The notes beneath the pieces were generated by a model that did not search any database, was not told where the DNA came from, and saw nothing but the letters and a program-made list of their open reading frames with translations. Shown here in pieces: positions 43,553 to 51,478 of a stretch of DNA of 64,000 bases. Each line of letters opens with the position of its first letter. Within the stretch, counting starts at the first letter, position 1. A program made the position numbers and the translations under genes. This stretch comes from DATFQE01 sp963739085 (lineage in GTDB: Bacteria; Actinomycetota; Thermoleophilia; Gaiellales; Gaiellaceae): NCBI GenBank assembly GCA_963739085.1, contig CAVTZA010000004.1, positions 186,001-250,000 on the forward strand. Direction: 5' to 3'.

Positions 43553-44174
43553 GAACCGGGCGGCGGAACTCGCTCGGCGTCTGGAGGCGCTCGGGCACGA
43601 CGTGGTCGTGCACCCGCTGATCGCCGTCGAGCCGCTGGGTGACGAGCCGATCGAGCTCGGCGGTTACGACTGGGTTGTGGTGACGAGCCGCACCGGCGCC
43701 GAGCTACTGGCCGGCCGCGCCGTCCCGCCGTGGCCTCCGATCGCCGTCATCGGGCCCGGTACCGCCGACGTACTGCGCGCACGGGGCCACGAGCCGGCGC
43801 TCGTGCCGGACGTATCGTCGCAGGAAGGGCTCGTCGCCGCGTTTCCACGCCCGGCCGGCCGCGTCCTGTTCGCGGGCGCCGAGGGCGCTCGTCGCCTGCT
43901 CGTAGAGGCGCTCGGCGCCGACTTCCTGCCGTTGTACCGGACGGTCGAGCATGACGCGGGCAAGCAGCTCGACGGCGACCTCGTCGTGCTCGCGTCCGCC
44001 TCAGCTGCGCGGGCGTACGGGAGGCTCGGCTCGCCGATCCCCGCCGTCTCGATCGGGCCGGAGACGAGCAGGGCCGCACGGGCGGCTGGCGTTAGAGTCG
44101 CCGCCGAGGCGGCAACGCACGACCTGGACGGGCTCGTCGCCGCCGTGGAGGCCGCGTGTTCATCACCTTCCTGA
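43527..44174 (+). CDS. hemD: Uroporphyrinogen-III synthase HemD
   Basis: Closes and inverts ring D of hydroxymethylbilane. This family is poorly conserved, but the 215-residue size, the RIVVTRPENRAAELARRLEA start, the YDWVVVTSRTGAELL motif, AVIGPGTADVLRARG and the C-terminal SIGPETSRAARAAGVRV repeat-like domain are typical. The start lies within the end of hemC, and the stop overlaps the next gene by 19 bases. Confidence 0.9.
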   Translation: MRIVVTRPENRAAELARRLEALGHDVVVHPLIAVEPLGDEPIELGGYDWVVVTSRTGAELLAGRAVPPWPPIAVIGPGTADVLRARGHEPALVPDVSSQEGLVAAFPRPAGRVLFAGAEGARRLLVEALGADFLPLYRTVEHDAGKQLDGDLVVLASASAARAYGRLGSPIPAVSIGPETSRAARAAGVRVAAEAATHDLDGLVAAVEAACSSPS

Positions 44175-44959
44175 CCGACTTCGGGCTGGCGGACGACTTC
44201 GTGGGGACCTGCCACGCGGTCATGAAGCGCATCGCACCGGACGTTCAGATCATCGACCTGACCCACGGAATCCGGCCGCGCCAGGTCCTGCAGGGAGCCA
44301 TCGTCCTCGCCAACACGATTTCGTACGCGCCGGCCGGGGTCCACCTCGCGGTGGTCGACCCCGGAGTCGGCAGCGGCCGCCGCGGTCTCGCGCTCGAGGC
44401 CGGCGAAGGCCGGTACTTCGTGGGGCCCGACAACGGCTTGCTCGTGCCTGCAGCGGAGACCGTCGGCGGCATCCACGCCGCGCACGAGCTCACGAATCCG
44501 GACTACGCGCTCACGCCCGTGTCGGCGACCTTCCACGGCCGTGACGTGTTCTCGCCGGCGGCCGCGAACATCGCGCTCGGCCTTCCGCTCGCGGAGCTCG
44601 GGCCGCCGATCGACCCGGAGGCGCTCGTGCGGCTCGAGCTGCCCGCTCCCGACTTGACGGACTCGACGATCGAGGCGACGAGCCTCTACGTGGACCGGTT
44701 CGGGAACATGCAGCTCAACCTCCGCCGCGAACACCTCGAGCACGCACGCATCGTCCCGGGCCGCCGTCTGCGGCTCGAGGTCGGCGGCCGCGCGCAGGAC
44801 GCCGTCGCCGCGAGGACCTTCGCCGACGCGGAGCCCGGAGAGCTGATCCTGTACACGGACTCGTACGGCAACGTCGCGCTCGCCGTGAACCGCGGGAACG
44901 CGGCCGAGCGCCTCGGCGCAGAGGCAGGCGTTACGGTGACGATCGAGGTGCCCGGATGA
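44156..44959 (+). CDS. SAM hydrolase / SAM hydroxide adenosyltransferase (DUF62)
   Basis: A 267-residue member of the duf-62 family, which splits S-adenosylmethionine into adenosine and methionine using activated water. Motifs are TFLTDFGLADDFVGTCHAVM, then DLTHGIRPRQVLQGA, VVDPGVGSGRRG, GPDNGLLVPA and FHGRDVFSPAAANIA. The Asp-Arg-His set for water activation is kept. Next to haem genes and a methyltransferase it may tune SAM; this is inference. The first codons overlap hemD. Confidence 0.9.
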   Translation: MFITFLTDFGLADDFVGTCHAVMKRIAPDVQIIDLTHGIRPRQVLQGAIVLANTISYAPAGVHLAVVDPGVGSGRRGLALEAGEGRYFVGPDNGLLVPAAETVGGIHAAHELTNPDYALTPVSATFHGRDVFSPAAANIALGLPLAELGPPIDPEALVRLELPAPDLTDSTIEATSLYVDRFGNMQLNLRREHLEHARIVPGRRLRLEVGGRAQDAVAARTFADAEPGELILYTDSYGNVALAVNRGNAAERLGAEAGVTVTIEVPG

Positions 44960-45571
44960 CCATCGGCCAGCGCTTCGCGCGTCTCGTCACCGACGTCGTC
45001 GTGCGACGGCCGTCGCTGTGGCGTCTGTTCCGGCCGCTCATGCGGTGGGAGTTCGACCGGATCGCGCCGCAGTGGGACAGGATGCGCAGCCCGGGCGCGT
45101 TCGGCCCCTATGAGGCGGCGCTGGAGGGGCTCGAGACCCCGCCGCGCCGGGCGCTCGACCTCGGAACCGGGACCGGCCGCGGCGCGTTTGCGATTGCGAG
45201 CTCGCTTCCCCGAGGCGGAGGTCGTCGGCGCGGACATCGCCGAGGAGATGCTGTCCGAGGCGCGCCGGCTGACCCCACCGGAGCTCGCCGGTCGCGTCCG
45301 CTTCGAGACGGCGGACGGTGCGGCGCTGCCCTACGAGGACGGCGCGTTCGACCTCGTCGGCCTCGGCAACATGATCCCCTTCTTCGACGAGCTGGCCCGG
45401 GTGGTCGCTCCGGGCGGCGCCGTGCTGGTCAGCTTCTCGGCGGGCGCGGAGACGCCCATCTACGTCCCGGCGGAGCGCCTGCGTTCCGAGCTCGGCCGTC
45501 GGGGCTTTGCGGATTTTGCGGATTTTTCGGCCGGCAACGGCACCGCGCTGCTTGCACGCAAGCAGGGTTAG
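44956..45571 (+). CDS. SAM-dependent methyltransferase, frameshifted
   Basis: Two frames combine into a class I methyltransferase of about 205 residues. Frame 1 begins TIGQRFARLVTDVVVRRPSL and includes the SAM site RALDLGTGTGRGAFAIA. Near 45200 the next frame takes over with ARFPEAEVVGADIAEEML, then FETADGAALPYEDGAFDLVG and FSAGNGTALLARKQG, ending at 45571. The methyl acceptor is unknown. It resembles the UbiE/Coq5-type (methyltransferase 11) group, so quinone or haem metabolism is possible from context. Confidence 0.7.
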
Positions 45572-45592
45572 CTTGTTACAGTCAGCACCAGA

Positions 45593-45635
45593 AAAGGACG
45601 TTCGTGGCGCGGTCATTCCGGTCCGGACGTCCTTT
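45593..45635. other. Inverted repeat upstream of the YceH gene
   Basis: AAAGGACG (45593-45600) and CGTCCTTT (45628-45635) form a perfect 8-base inverted repeat around a 27-base loop. It begins 22 bases after the methyltransferase stop and ends in TTTC, so it may be a weak terminator or part of the leader of the following gene. Confidence 0.35.
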
Positions 45636-45666
45636 CTACTGCGGTGCGCTGACTACGCTGGGGGTC

Positions 45667-46257
45667 GTGGATCTCGCCGCCGCTGAGCTCCGCGTCCTGG
45701 GCTGCCTGATCGAGAAGCAGCGGACGACGCCCGACGTCTATCCCCTCTCGCTCAACGCGCTTCGCACCGCGTGCAACCAGAGCACGAACCGCGACCCGGT
45801 CGTCTCCTACGACGAGCCCACGATCCGTACTGCTCTCGACGAGCTGAGCCGGCGCGGCTGGGTGCGGCTCGCCAGCGGCCGGGGAAGCCGCGCCGTCAAG
45901 TACCGGCACCTGCTGGACGACGCGCTCGGCCTCTCGGAGGCCGAGATCTCGCTGCTCGCCGTCCTCATGCTCCGAGGGCCGCAGACGCTCGGCGAGCTCA
46001 AGCAGCGAACCGAGCGCCTGCACCGCTTCGAGTCGCTGCCCGAGGTCGACGGAACACTCAGTGTCCTCGCCGGGCGAGAGCTCGCGGCACGGCTGCCCAG
46101 GCGCCCCGGCCAGAAGGAGGAGCGGTTCGCCCAGCTCCTCGGAGGCGACGCGCCCGAGGCTGCGCCGGTTGCGGCGAGCGAGCCCGGGCTCGCCGACCGA
46201 ATCGCCCGCCTCGAGGCGGAGGTGCGAGAGCTGCGCGAGCGCGTCGACGCCTTGTGA
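45667..46257 (+). CDS. YceH-family protein (DUF480)
   Basis: A 196-residue protein with two winged-helix-like repeats. The first is LAAAELRVLGCLIEKQRTTP, then YPLSLNALRTACNQSTNRDP; the second is LLAVLMLRGPQTLGELKQRT. Both are close to the YceH consensus. A coiled coil (residues about 175-196) ends the chain. No biochemical function is established. GTG at 45667 gives the family start. tRNA-Phe follows 23 bases downstream. Confidence 0.9.
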   Translation: MDLAAAELRVLGCLIEKQRTTPDVYPLSLNALRTACNQSTNRDPVVSYDEPTIRTALDELSRRGWVRLASGRGSRAVKYRHLLDDALGLSEAEISLLAVLMLRGPQTLGELKQRTERLHRFESLPEVDGTLSVLAGRELAARLPRRPGQKEERFAQLLGGDAPEAAPVAASEPGLADRIARLEAEVRELRERVDAL

Positions 46258-46264
46258 GTCGGGG

Positions 46265-46270
46265 TAATCT
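46265..46270 (+). promoter_or_regulatory. -10 element for tRNA-Phe
   Basis: TAATCT lies ten bases before the tRNA, the same spacing as the -10 (TACAAT) of tRNA-Ile. No clear -35 is visible, because the region overlaps the end of the YceH gene. Confidence 0.35.
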
Positions 46271-46280
46271 GTCCCGCCAG

Positions 46281-46353
46281 GGCGAGGTAGCTCAGTTGGT
46301 AGAGCACACGGCTGAAAACCGTGGTGTCGCCGGTTCGATTCCGGCCCTCGCCA
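46281..46353 (+). tRNA. tRNA-Phe (anticodon GAA)
   Basis: A 73-base cloverleaf: acceptor GGCGAGG/CCTCGCC, D-arm GCTC/GAGC, anticodon stem CACGG/CCGTG with loop CTGAAAA giving GAA, and T-arm GCCGG TTCGATT CCGGC. The discriminator is A and CCA is not encoded. Confidence 0.95.
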
Positions 46354-46414
46354 TTCGGGAAGGGTCGTCGTGCCGGAAAGCGCGGCGCGATTCCTTCGGT
46401 TACTTCCGGCAAGA

Positions 46415-46442
46415 GAAAAGCCCCCGATGTCGAGGGCTTTTC
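46415..46442. terminator. Bidirectional intrinsic terminator
   Basis: GAAAAGCCC and GGGCTTTTC form a near-perfect hairpin with CGA/TCG pairing above it and a 2-base loop. There are A- and T-runs on opposite sides, so it can work on both strands: for tRNA-Phe rightwards and for the secreted protease leftwards, whose stop is at 46465. Confidence 0.8.
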
Positions 46443-46464
46443 GTCGAGCGGTACGTGGTCGCCG

Positions 46465-47280
46465 CTACGGGTTCAGGAAGCCGTCCAGGAAGTGCCTCGA
46501 GTACTCCGTGTCGACGCGCTGGTAGCTACCGGTCGCGTTGCAGGACAACGAGTTCACGTACGACGCGTCGCCGAGGACAAAGCCGTTCAGGAAGACGGCG
46601 CCGCCGGAGTCCCCGAAGCACGATCCGCCGCCTGCCTTCGAGTCCTTGTCGTTGATCTGGAAGACGACCACCTCGCTCTGCACGTTCTTGAGATACGACG
46701 TCGTCGAGTGCCGGGCCTGAAGGACGATCTGCGCCTTCTTGTCGCCGATGTCGACGCCGTAGCCCACAAGCGTGAACGTTTGGTTCTTCAGCGCTCCCTG
46801 GTTGCTGTCCAGGTAGCCGACCGGTGGAAGCGGAGCCGGGGTGATGCCGCTCCACTTCGTGTTCGCCGGCTGGTCGAGGACGACGACACCCTGATCGTGC
46901 TGCTTGGCCAGGGTCAGCTTGCCCGTCCAGCCCGGGTCGGGATGCGCGGTGCCCTTGATGTAGTGGGCCTCGCGGGCCAGTTTCTCGGCCGGCGTGATGT
47001 TCGGCGCGAGCGGATCCGGCTGGAGCATGTCGTCAAAGGAGACGTAGACGTTCGTCGCCGGGCCCTCGGTGCAGTGGCCCGCGGTGAGCACGACGGTCTG
47101 TGAGATCAGCGTGCCGGAGCAGCGAAACCTCCCGTCCGGTGTCGTGAAGCGGACGAGCCCGACATTCTTGTGCACCGTGTCCACCTCGCCGCCGGTGATC
47201 GCCGGCGTCGGGGCGGCCGCGACGAGCGCCGTCACGCACGTGGCGAGCGCAGCCGCGACTAACAGTGTCTTGCGAGTCAT
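46465..47280 (-). CDS. Secreted trypsin-like serine protease (S1)
   Basis: A 271-residue exported protein. The signal peptide MTRKTLLVAAALATCVTALV is followed by AAAPTPAITGGEVD, the usual propeptide junction region of S1 proteases. Catalytic residues are His in VLTAGHC, Asp likely in KQHDQGVVVLD and Ser in CFGDSGGAVF; two cysteine pairs are suggested. It is a single gene, convergent with tRNA-Phe at the terminator. Its upstream spacer (47281-47333) contains TATACT and TATATC, unusually AT-rich here. Confidence 0.87.
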   Translation of the reverse strand: MTRKTLLVAAALATCVTALVAAAPTPAITGGEVDTVHKNVGLVRFTTPDGRFRCSGTLISQTVVLTAGHCTEGPATNVYVSFDDMLQPDPLAPNITPAEKLAREAHYIKGTAHPDPGWTGKLTLAKQHDQGVVVLDQPANTKWSGITPAPLPPVGYLDSNQGALKNQTFTLVGYGVDIGDKKAQIVLQARHSTTSYLKNVQSEVVVFQINDKDSKAGGGSCFGDSGGAVFLNGFVLGDASYVNSLSCNATGSYQRVDTEYSRHFLDGFLNP

Positions 47281-47333
47281 CGAGTTTCCCCCTTGTCCTT
47301 GGAGCGAAGCGGAATATACTAGACTATATCGCT

Positions 47334-47729
47334 CTAAGGATCCGGCTCCAGCAACGGAATTGCCGCGCGGAGCTGGGCGGCCAGGCCGGCGGCGACCTCG
47401 CTCTTGAGCAGAACGGCGTTACCGCCTGCCTCCGCCACCCTGTCGTGGATCTCGCGGGACTCGTCGCCGGTGAGGGCGATCACGCACAGCCGCGGGTGGT
47501 CGACGCGGAGGCGTGCGATCGCGCTCACGCCGTCCAGCCTCGGCATGTGCAAGTCGATGACGAGCGCATCCGGATGGAGCTCCTCGACGAACTCGATCGC
47601 CTCGACCCCGTCCGTCGCGGTGGCCGCGACGGAAAGCCCCTCCTCGTCGTCGATCAGCACCCTCAGCGAGCTGAGGAAGGCTGCGTCGTCATCCGCCAGC
47701 ACGACGCTGATCGGCACCGGGGCTTCCAT
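47334..47729 (-). CDS. Single-domain response regulator
   Basis: A 131-residue receiver domain without an output domain. The acidic pair is in VVLADDDAAFLSSLR, the phospho-acceptor Asp in ALVIDLHMPRLDG, the switch Thr in VIALTGDES and the Lys in VLLKSEV. Such stand-alone receivers relay phosphate or bind target proteins. No histidine kinase adjoins it. It is followed downstream by the secreted protease gene, 53 bases away. Confidence 0.88.
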   Translation of the reverse strand: MEAPVPISVVLADDDAAFLSSLRVLIDDEEGLSVAATATDGVEAIEFVEELHPDALVIDLHMPRLDGVSAIARLRVDHPRLCVIALTGDESREIHDRVAEAGGNAVLLKSEVAAGLAAQLRAAIPLLEPDP

Positions 47730-47747
47730 CGCGCCGAAACGTAACGC

Positions 47748-49508
47748 CTAGACGACTTCGGCGAGGCGTCGAACCAGCAGGTGCAGTGCCGATGGGTCCT
47801 CGGCGATGTGGACGTCGGCAGGCCAGTCGGCCGCCGGCAGCGCCACCACGACTTCGGCCTTCACGAAGCCGGTCAGGTGCTCGAAGTCGTCCGGGACGCC
47901 GGCGGCCACCAGGACGCGGGGGGCGACAGGTCGTCCGTAGAGGCCGACGTGGTAGCTCCACGGGACGGCGCCCGACTCGCAGAGGTCGCGGGTGGCGCCG
48001 AACGCGGCGCCGGCCTCGCGCGCGATTTCGGCGACCTGCTCCGGTGGGCCGCCGCTCGGCCCGAGGAGGACGACGATGTCCGCCTCGTCGAGCTTCCAGG
48101 CATCCGTTCCGCCCCGCCGGCCGAGCAGCTTCGTGCGGGCCGGGGGGATCCCGTCGAGGGCGACGCGATGGATCTCGCCTGCCACGTCCCGCGGCTCGAG
48201 CGGCGCAAACATCCGCGACCGCACCGTCGCGAGCTGGGGGTTCGTCGCGCCCATGATCACGGAGACGATGTTCCCCCCGTAGGCCGGCTTCGTCTGCAGC
48301 AGCCGGCCTGCCTTGGCGATGTCGACGTTCACGCAGTCGCCGGTCATCCCGACCTCGAGCTCGCCGGCAAGCCGTGGCCCGTAGTCACGGCCGCGGGCGC
48401 TCGCGGGGATCAGCAGCACGTGCGGCTGCTCGCGTTCGACGACGTGGCGGAGAACGGCGGCTACGCGCGCCGCGTCGTAGGCCGCGAGCGATTCGTCGTC
48501 GACGACATACGCGGACTCGGCTCCGTGGCGGATCGCCGCCTTCGCCGCCTCGTCGAGCTCGTGGCCGACGAGGACTGCGGCCGAGTGGCCGCCGAGCTTT
48601 CCGGACAGCTCGCGGGCCTTCGCGACCAGCTCGAGCGACGGTCTGGTGGGCCTGCCGTCGCGCGTCTCCACCACCGACCACGCGTCGTAGTCGGCGGCGG
48701 GCTTCTCCCCCGTGTGGGGCGGCTTCTCCCACGACGCGCTCGGCGCCTCACGCTCCTGCAGCAGGCCGAGCACGGCCTCGACTCCCTCCTCCCAACTGGT
48801 CGCGCGAGCATCGGCGCGCTCGGGCGTCACGTCGCGCACGGCGAGCACGCGCGTCGGTGAGCCCGTCTGTCCGAAGCGCTTGTCGTTCTCGGCGAGATCG
48901 TCCACCAGGTCCGTGGCCGTCCAGACGTCGATGCGCCCGTCCGCAGCCTCGACGGGCTCTTCGTAGGCCCGGCCCACGGAGACGACTGCGGGCAGCTCGA
49001 CCTCGTATTCGTCCTCGCCGCCGTCGAGCTCGCGCACGACGCGTAGCTTTCCGTCCGCGGGCTCGATCGCCAGCGCGCTGACGATCTGCGGCCAGCCGAG
49101 GAACGACGCGACCTCCGGCGGCACCTGCCACGTCTCCGAATCGACGGTCTTGCGGCCGGTGAGCACGAGGTCGACATCGCCCTCCTTGCGCAGCGCGAGC
49201 GCGAGCGTCCGTGAGGTTCCGAGCGTGTCGGCGACGGCGAACACGCGATCGGACAGGTGGATCGCGCGGTCGGCGCCGAGCGCGAGCGTCTCGCGGAGCG
49301 CCTCCTCGGCGGCGGGAGGCCCCATCGTCATCGTGATGACCTCTCCGCCTGCCTTCTCTCGCAGCTCGACGGCGAGGCGTACGGCGCCGCGGTCGAACGG
49401 GTTCAGGATCAGCGGGACGCCTTCGCGCTTCAGCGTCTTCGTCTCCTGGTCGAACTCGATCGCCTTCGGGTGCGGCACCTGCTTGACCAGGACGACTATC
49501 TTGCGCAC
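47748..49508 (-). CDS. Electron transfer flavoprotein, EtfB-EtfA fusion
   Basis: A single 586-residue frame holding both ETF subunits. Residues about 1-250 are EtfB (IVVLVKQVPHPKAIEFD, then NPFDRGAVRLAVELRE and TVDSETWQVPPEVASFLGWP). After a linker, residues about 270-586 are EtfA, with a C-terminal FAD domain degenerate compared with the family (GLYGRPVAPRVLVAAGVPDD in place of GQTGKTVAP-LYIA-GISGA). ETF carries electrons from acyl-CoA dehydrogenases to quinone. The GTG start at 49508 lies 15 bases from the divergent phosphoesterase gene. Confidence 0.85.
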   Translation of the reverse strand: MRKIVVLVKQVPHPKAIEFDQETKTLKREGVPLILNPFDRGAVRLAVELREKAGGEVITMTMGPPAAEEALRETLALGADRAIHLSDRVFAVADTLGTSRTLALALRKEGDVDLVLTGRKTVDSETWQVPPEVASFLGWPQIVSALAIEPADGKLRVVRELDGGEDEYEVELPAVVSVGRAYEEPVEAADGRIDVWTATDLVDDLAENDKRFGQTGSPTRVLAVRDVTPERADARATSWEEGVEAVLGLLQEREAPSASWEKPPHTGEKPAADYDAWSVVETRDGRPTRPSLELVAKARELSGKLGGHSAAVLVGHELDEAAKAAIRHGAESAYVVDDESLAAYDAARVAAVLRHVVEREQPHVLLIPASARGRDYGPRLAGELEVGMTGDCVNVDIAKAGRLLQTKPAYGGNIVSVIMGATNPQLATVRSRMFAPLEPRDVAGEIHRVALDGIPPARTKLLGRRGGTDAWKLDEADIVVLLGPSGGPPEQVAEIAREAGAAFGATRDLCESGAVPWSYHVGLYGRPVAPRVLVAAGVPDDFEHLTGFVKAEVVVALPAADWPADVHIAEDPSALHLLVRRLAEVV

Positions 49509-49523
49509 GGCTCGGAAGGCTAC

Positions 49524-50195
49524 GTGCTCGCGTTGCTCTACGACATCCACGGCAATCTCCCGGCGCTCGAGGCGGTGCTCGCGGCGGCCGAGGACGACGG
49601 CGTCGACTCGTATCTGCTCGGCGGCGACTTCGCCTCGTGGTCGCCGTGGCCGCGCGAGACGCTCGAGCGGCTGCGGGCGCTCCCGCAGGCAACCTGGGTC
49701 CGCGGCAACGGCGAACGCTGGCTGCGCGAGCCACCCGTGGATCGCCCGGACGTGCTGGAGGCGCTCGAGGCCGCGGACGCCGGCGTGGGAACCGACGAGG
49801 GCTGGCTCTACTCGCTGCAGACCGAGGTCGAGCTCGACGGCGTGCTGTACGTCCACGGCTCTCCCATCTCGGACGTCGAGAGCTTCGCTCCGGAGCCGGA
49901 AGCGGGCGAGGACAGGCTGCTCGGCGATGTAGGCGACCGGACAGTGGTGTTCGGGCACAGCCACCAGCAGTTCAGGCGCCCGGGCCCGCGCGGGACCGAG
50001 CTGCTCAACCCCGGGAGCGTCGGCATGCCGCTCGACGGCGACACGCGGGCGGCATGGGCGGTGCGGCTCGACAGCGGCGAGTTCGAGTTCCGGCGGAGCG
50101 AATACGACGTCGCCCGTGCTGCGGCAGGCTGGCGGGCGCTTCCGGGCCCGTTCGCCGAGCTGGCGACGCAGCGCATCGAGCGCGGCTCCGACTAG
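49524..50195 (+). CDS. Metallophosphoesterase (YfcE/MJ0936-like)
   Basis: A 223-residue calcineurin-fold phosphoesterase. Its metal motifs are DIHGNLPALEAVL (DxH), LLGGDFASWSPWP (GGD), RGNGER (GN[H/G]E type), VHGSP and VVFGHSHQQF (GHxH). These are the phosphodiesterase signatures of the YfcE group. The substrate is unknown. GTG at 49524 begins just before the first motif. It ends tail to tail with rarA, overlapping by 4 bases. Confidence 0.85.
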   Translation: MLALLYDIHGNLPALEAVLAAAEDDGVDSYLLGGDFASWSPWPRETLERLRALPQATWVRGNGERWLREPPVDRPDVLEALEAADAGVGTDEGWLYSLQTEVELDGVLYVHGSPISDVESFAPEPEAGEDRLLGDVGDRTVVFGHSHQQFRRPGPRGTELLNPGSVGMPLDGDTRAAWAVRLDSGEFEFRRSEYDVARAAAGWRALPGPFAELATQRIERGSD

Positions 50196-51454
50196 GCCTT
50201 CTCGTCTTCCTCGCCGTTGCCCGAAGGCTCGTAGTAGCGCCTGCCTTGCAGCTCCTCGGGCAGGTGGTCGACCTCGAAGCCGGCCGGGTCCGAGTGGGGA
50301 TAGACGTAACCCTGGCCGCGCCCGAGCTTCCTCGCACCCGGGTAGCTGGCGTCGCGCAGCGCATCCGGCGGCCGCAGGTGTCCGTGCTCGCGGACGTCCG
50401 CCGCGGCCGCTCCGAGCGCCTTGATGACCGCGTTCGACTTCGGCGCCCTGGCGAGGTAGATGGCGGCCTGGGCCAGGTTCAGCCGCGCCTCCGGGAGGCC
50501 GACGTGCTCGAGCGCGTGGGCCGCCGCCACCGCGACCTGGAGCGCCCTCGGGTCGGCGTTGCCGACGTCCTCGGAGGCGAGCACGATCATCCGGCGGGCG
50601 ATGAAGCGGGGATCCTCGCCGCCTTCCAGCATCGCGGCGAGGTAGTAGACGGCGGCGTCCGGGTCGGAGCCGCGCATGGACTTGATGAACGCCGAGATGA
50701 AGTCGTAGTGCGCGTCGCCGCCCTTGTCGTAGACGAGCGGCCGCTTGCGGGCGGCATCCTCGACGTGCTCCTCGGCGATGGGCGTGCCGTCCGCAGCTGC
50801 CGTCTGGGCGGCCAGTTCGAGGATGTTCAGGGCATGCCTGGCGTCGCCGCCTGCCCGCCGCACGATCAGCTCGGCGACGTCGTCCGGGAGCTCGACCTCG
50901 AGCTCGGCCGCGCCCCGCCGCACGACACGGCCGAGATCCTCGTCGGAGTGGGGCTCCAGCTCGTACAGCTGCATGCGGGAGAGCAGCGCCGAGTTGACCT
51001 CGAAGTACGGGTTCTGGGTGGTGGCGCCGATCAGCGTCACGATGCCGTCCTCCACGGCCGGGAGCAGTGCGTCTTGCTGGGCCTTGTTGAAGCGGTGGAT
51101 CTCGTCGAGGAAGAGGATCGTGCGTTGGCCCTGTGCGCCGAGACGCTCGCGGGCCCGTGCGAGCACGCCGCGGACATCGGCGACCGTGGCCGACACGGCC
51201 GAGAGCTCCTCGAAGGCGGCGCCGGTCGAGTGCGCGACGATGCGGGCGAGCGTCGTCTTGCCGCTGCCCGGCGGTCCGAAGAGGATCATCGAGCGCACCC
51301 GGTCCTGCTCGATCCCGGTGCGGAGGGCGGAGCGCTCGCCGAGGATCTGGCGCTGGCCGACGAAGTCGTCGAGGCTCTGCGGGCGCACCCGGATCGCGAG
51401 CGGCGCCACATCCGGCAGCCGCTCTTGCGCCGCGTCGGAGAAGAGGTCGCCCAT
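50192..51454 (-). CDS. rarA: Replication-associated recombination protein RarA (MgsA)
   Basis: An AAA+ ATPase of 420 residues acting at stalled replication forks. Motifs are VRPQSLDDFVGQ, Walker A LFGPPGSGKTTLARI, Walker B ILFLDEIHRFNKAQQD, sensor GATTQNPYFEVNSALLSR, and in the C-terminal tetramerisation domain HYDFISAFIKSMRGSDPDAA followed by SEDVGNADPRAL. ATG at 51454 is chosen. Its promoter region overlaps that of the divergent M20 gene. Confidence 0.95.
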   Translation of the reverse strand: MGDLFSDAAQERLPDVAPLAIRVRPQSLDDFVGQRQILGERSALRTGIEQDRVRSMILFGPPGSGKTTLARIVAHSTGAAFEELSAVSATVADVRGVLARARERLGAQGQRTILFLDEIHRFNKAQQDALLPAVEDGIVTLIGATTQNPYFEVNSALLSRMQLYELEPHSDEDLGRVVRRGAAELEVELPDDVAELIVRRAGGDARHALNILELAAQTAAADGTPIAEEHVEDAARKRPLVYDKGGDAHYDFISAFIKSMRGSDPDAAVYYLAAMLEGGEDPRFIARRMIVLASEDVGNADPRALQVAVAAAHALEHVGLPEARLNLAQAAIYLARAPKSNAVIKALGAAAADVREHGHLRPPDALRDASYPGARKLGRGQGYVYPHSDPAGFEVDHLPEELQGRRYYEPSGNGEEDEKA

Positions 51455-51478
51455 CGCGGCGAAGTATGCTCTCGCGCC

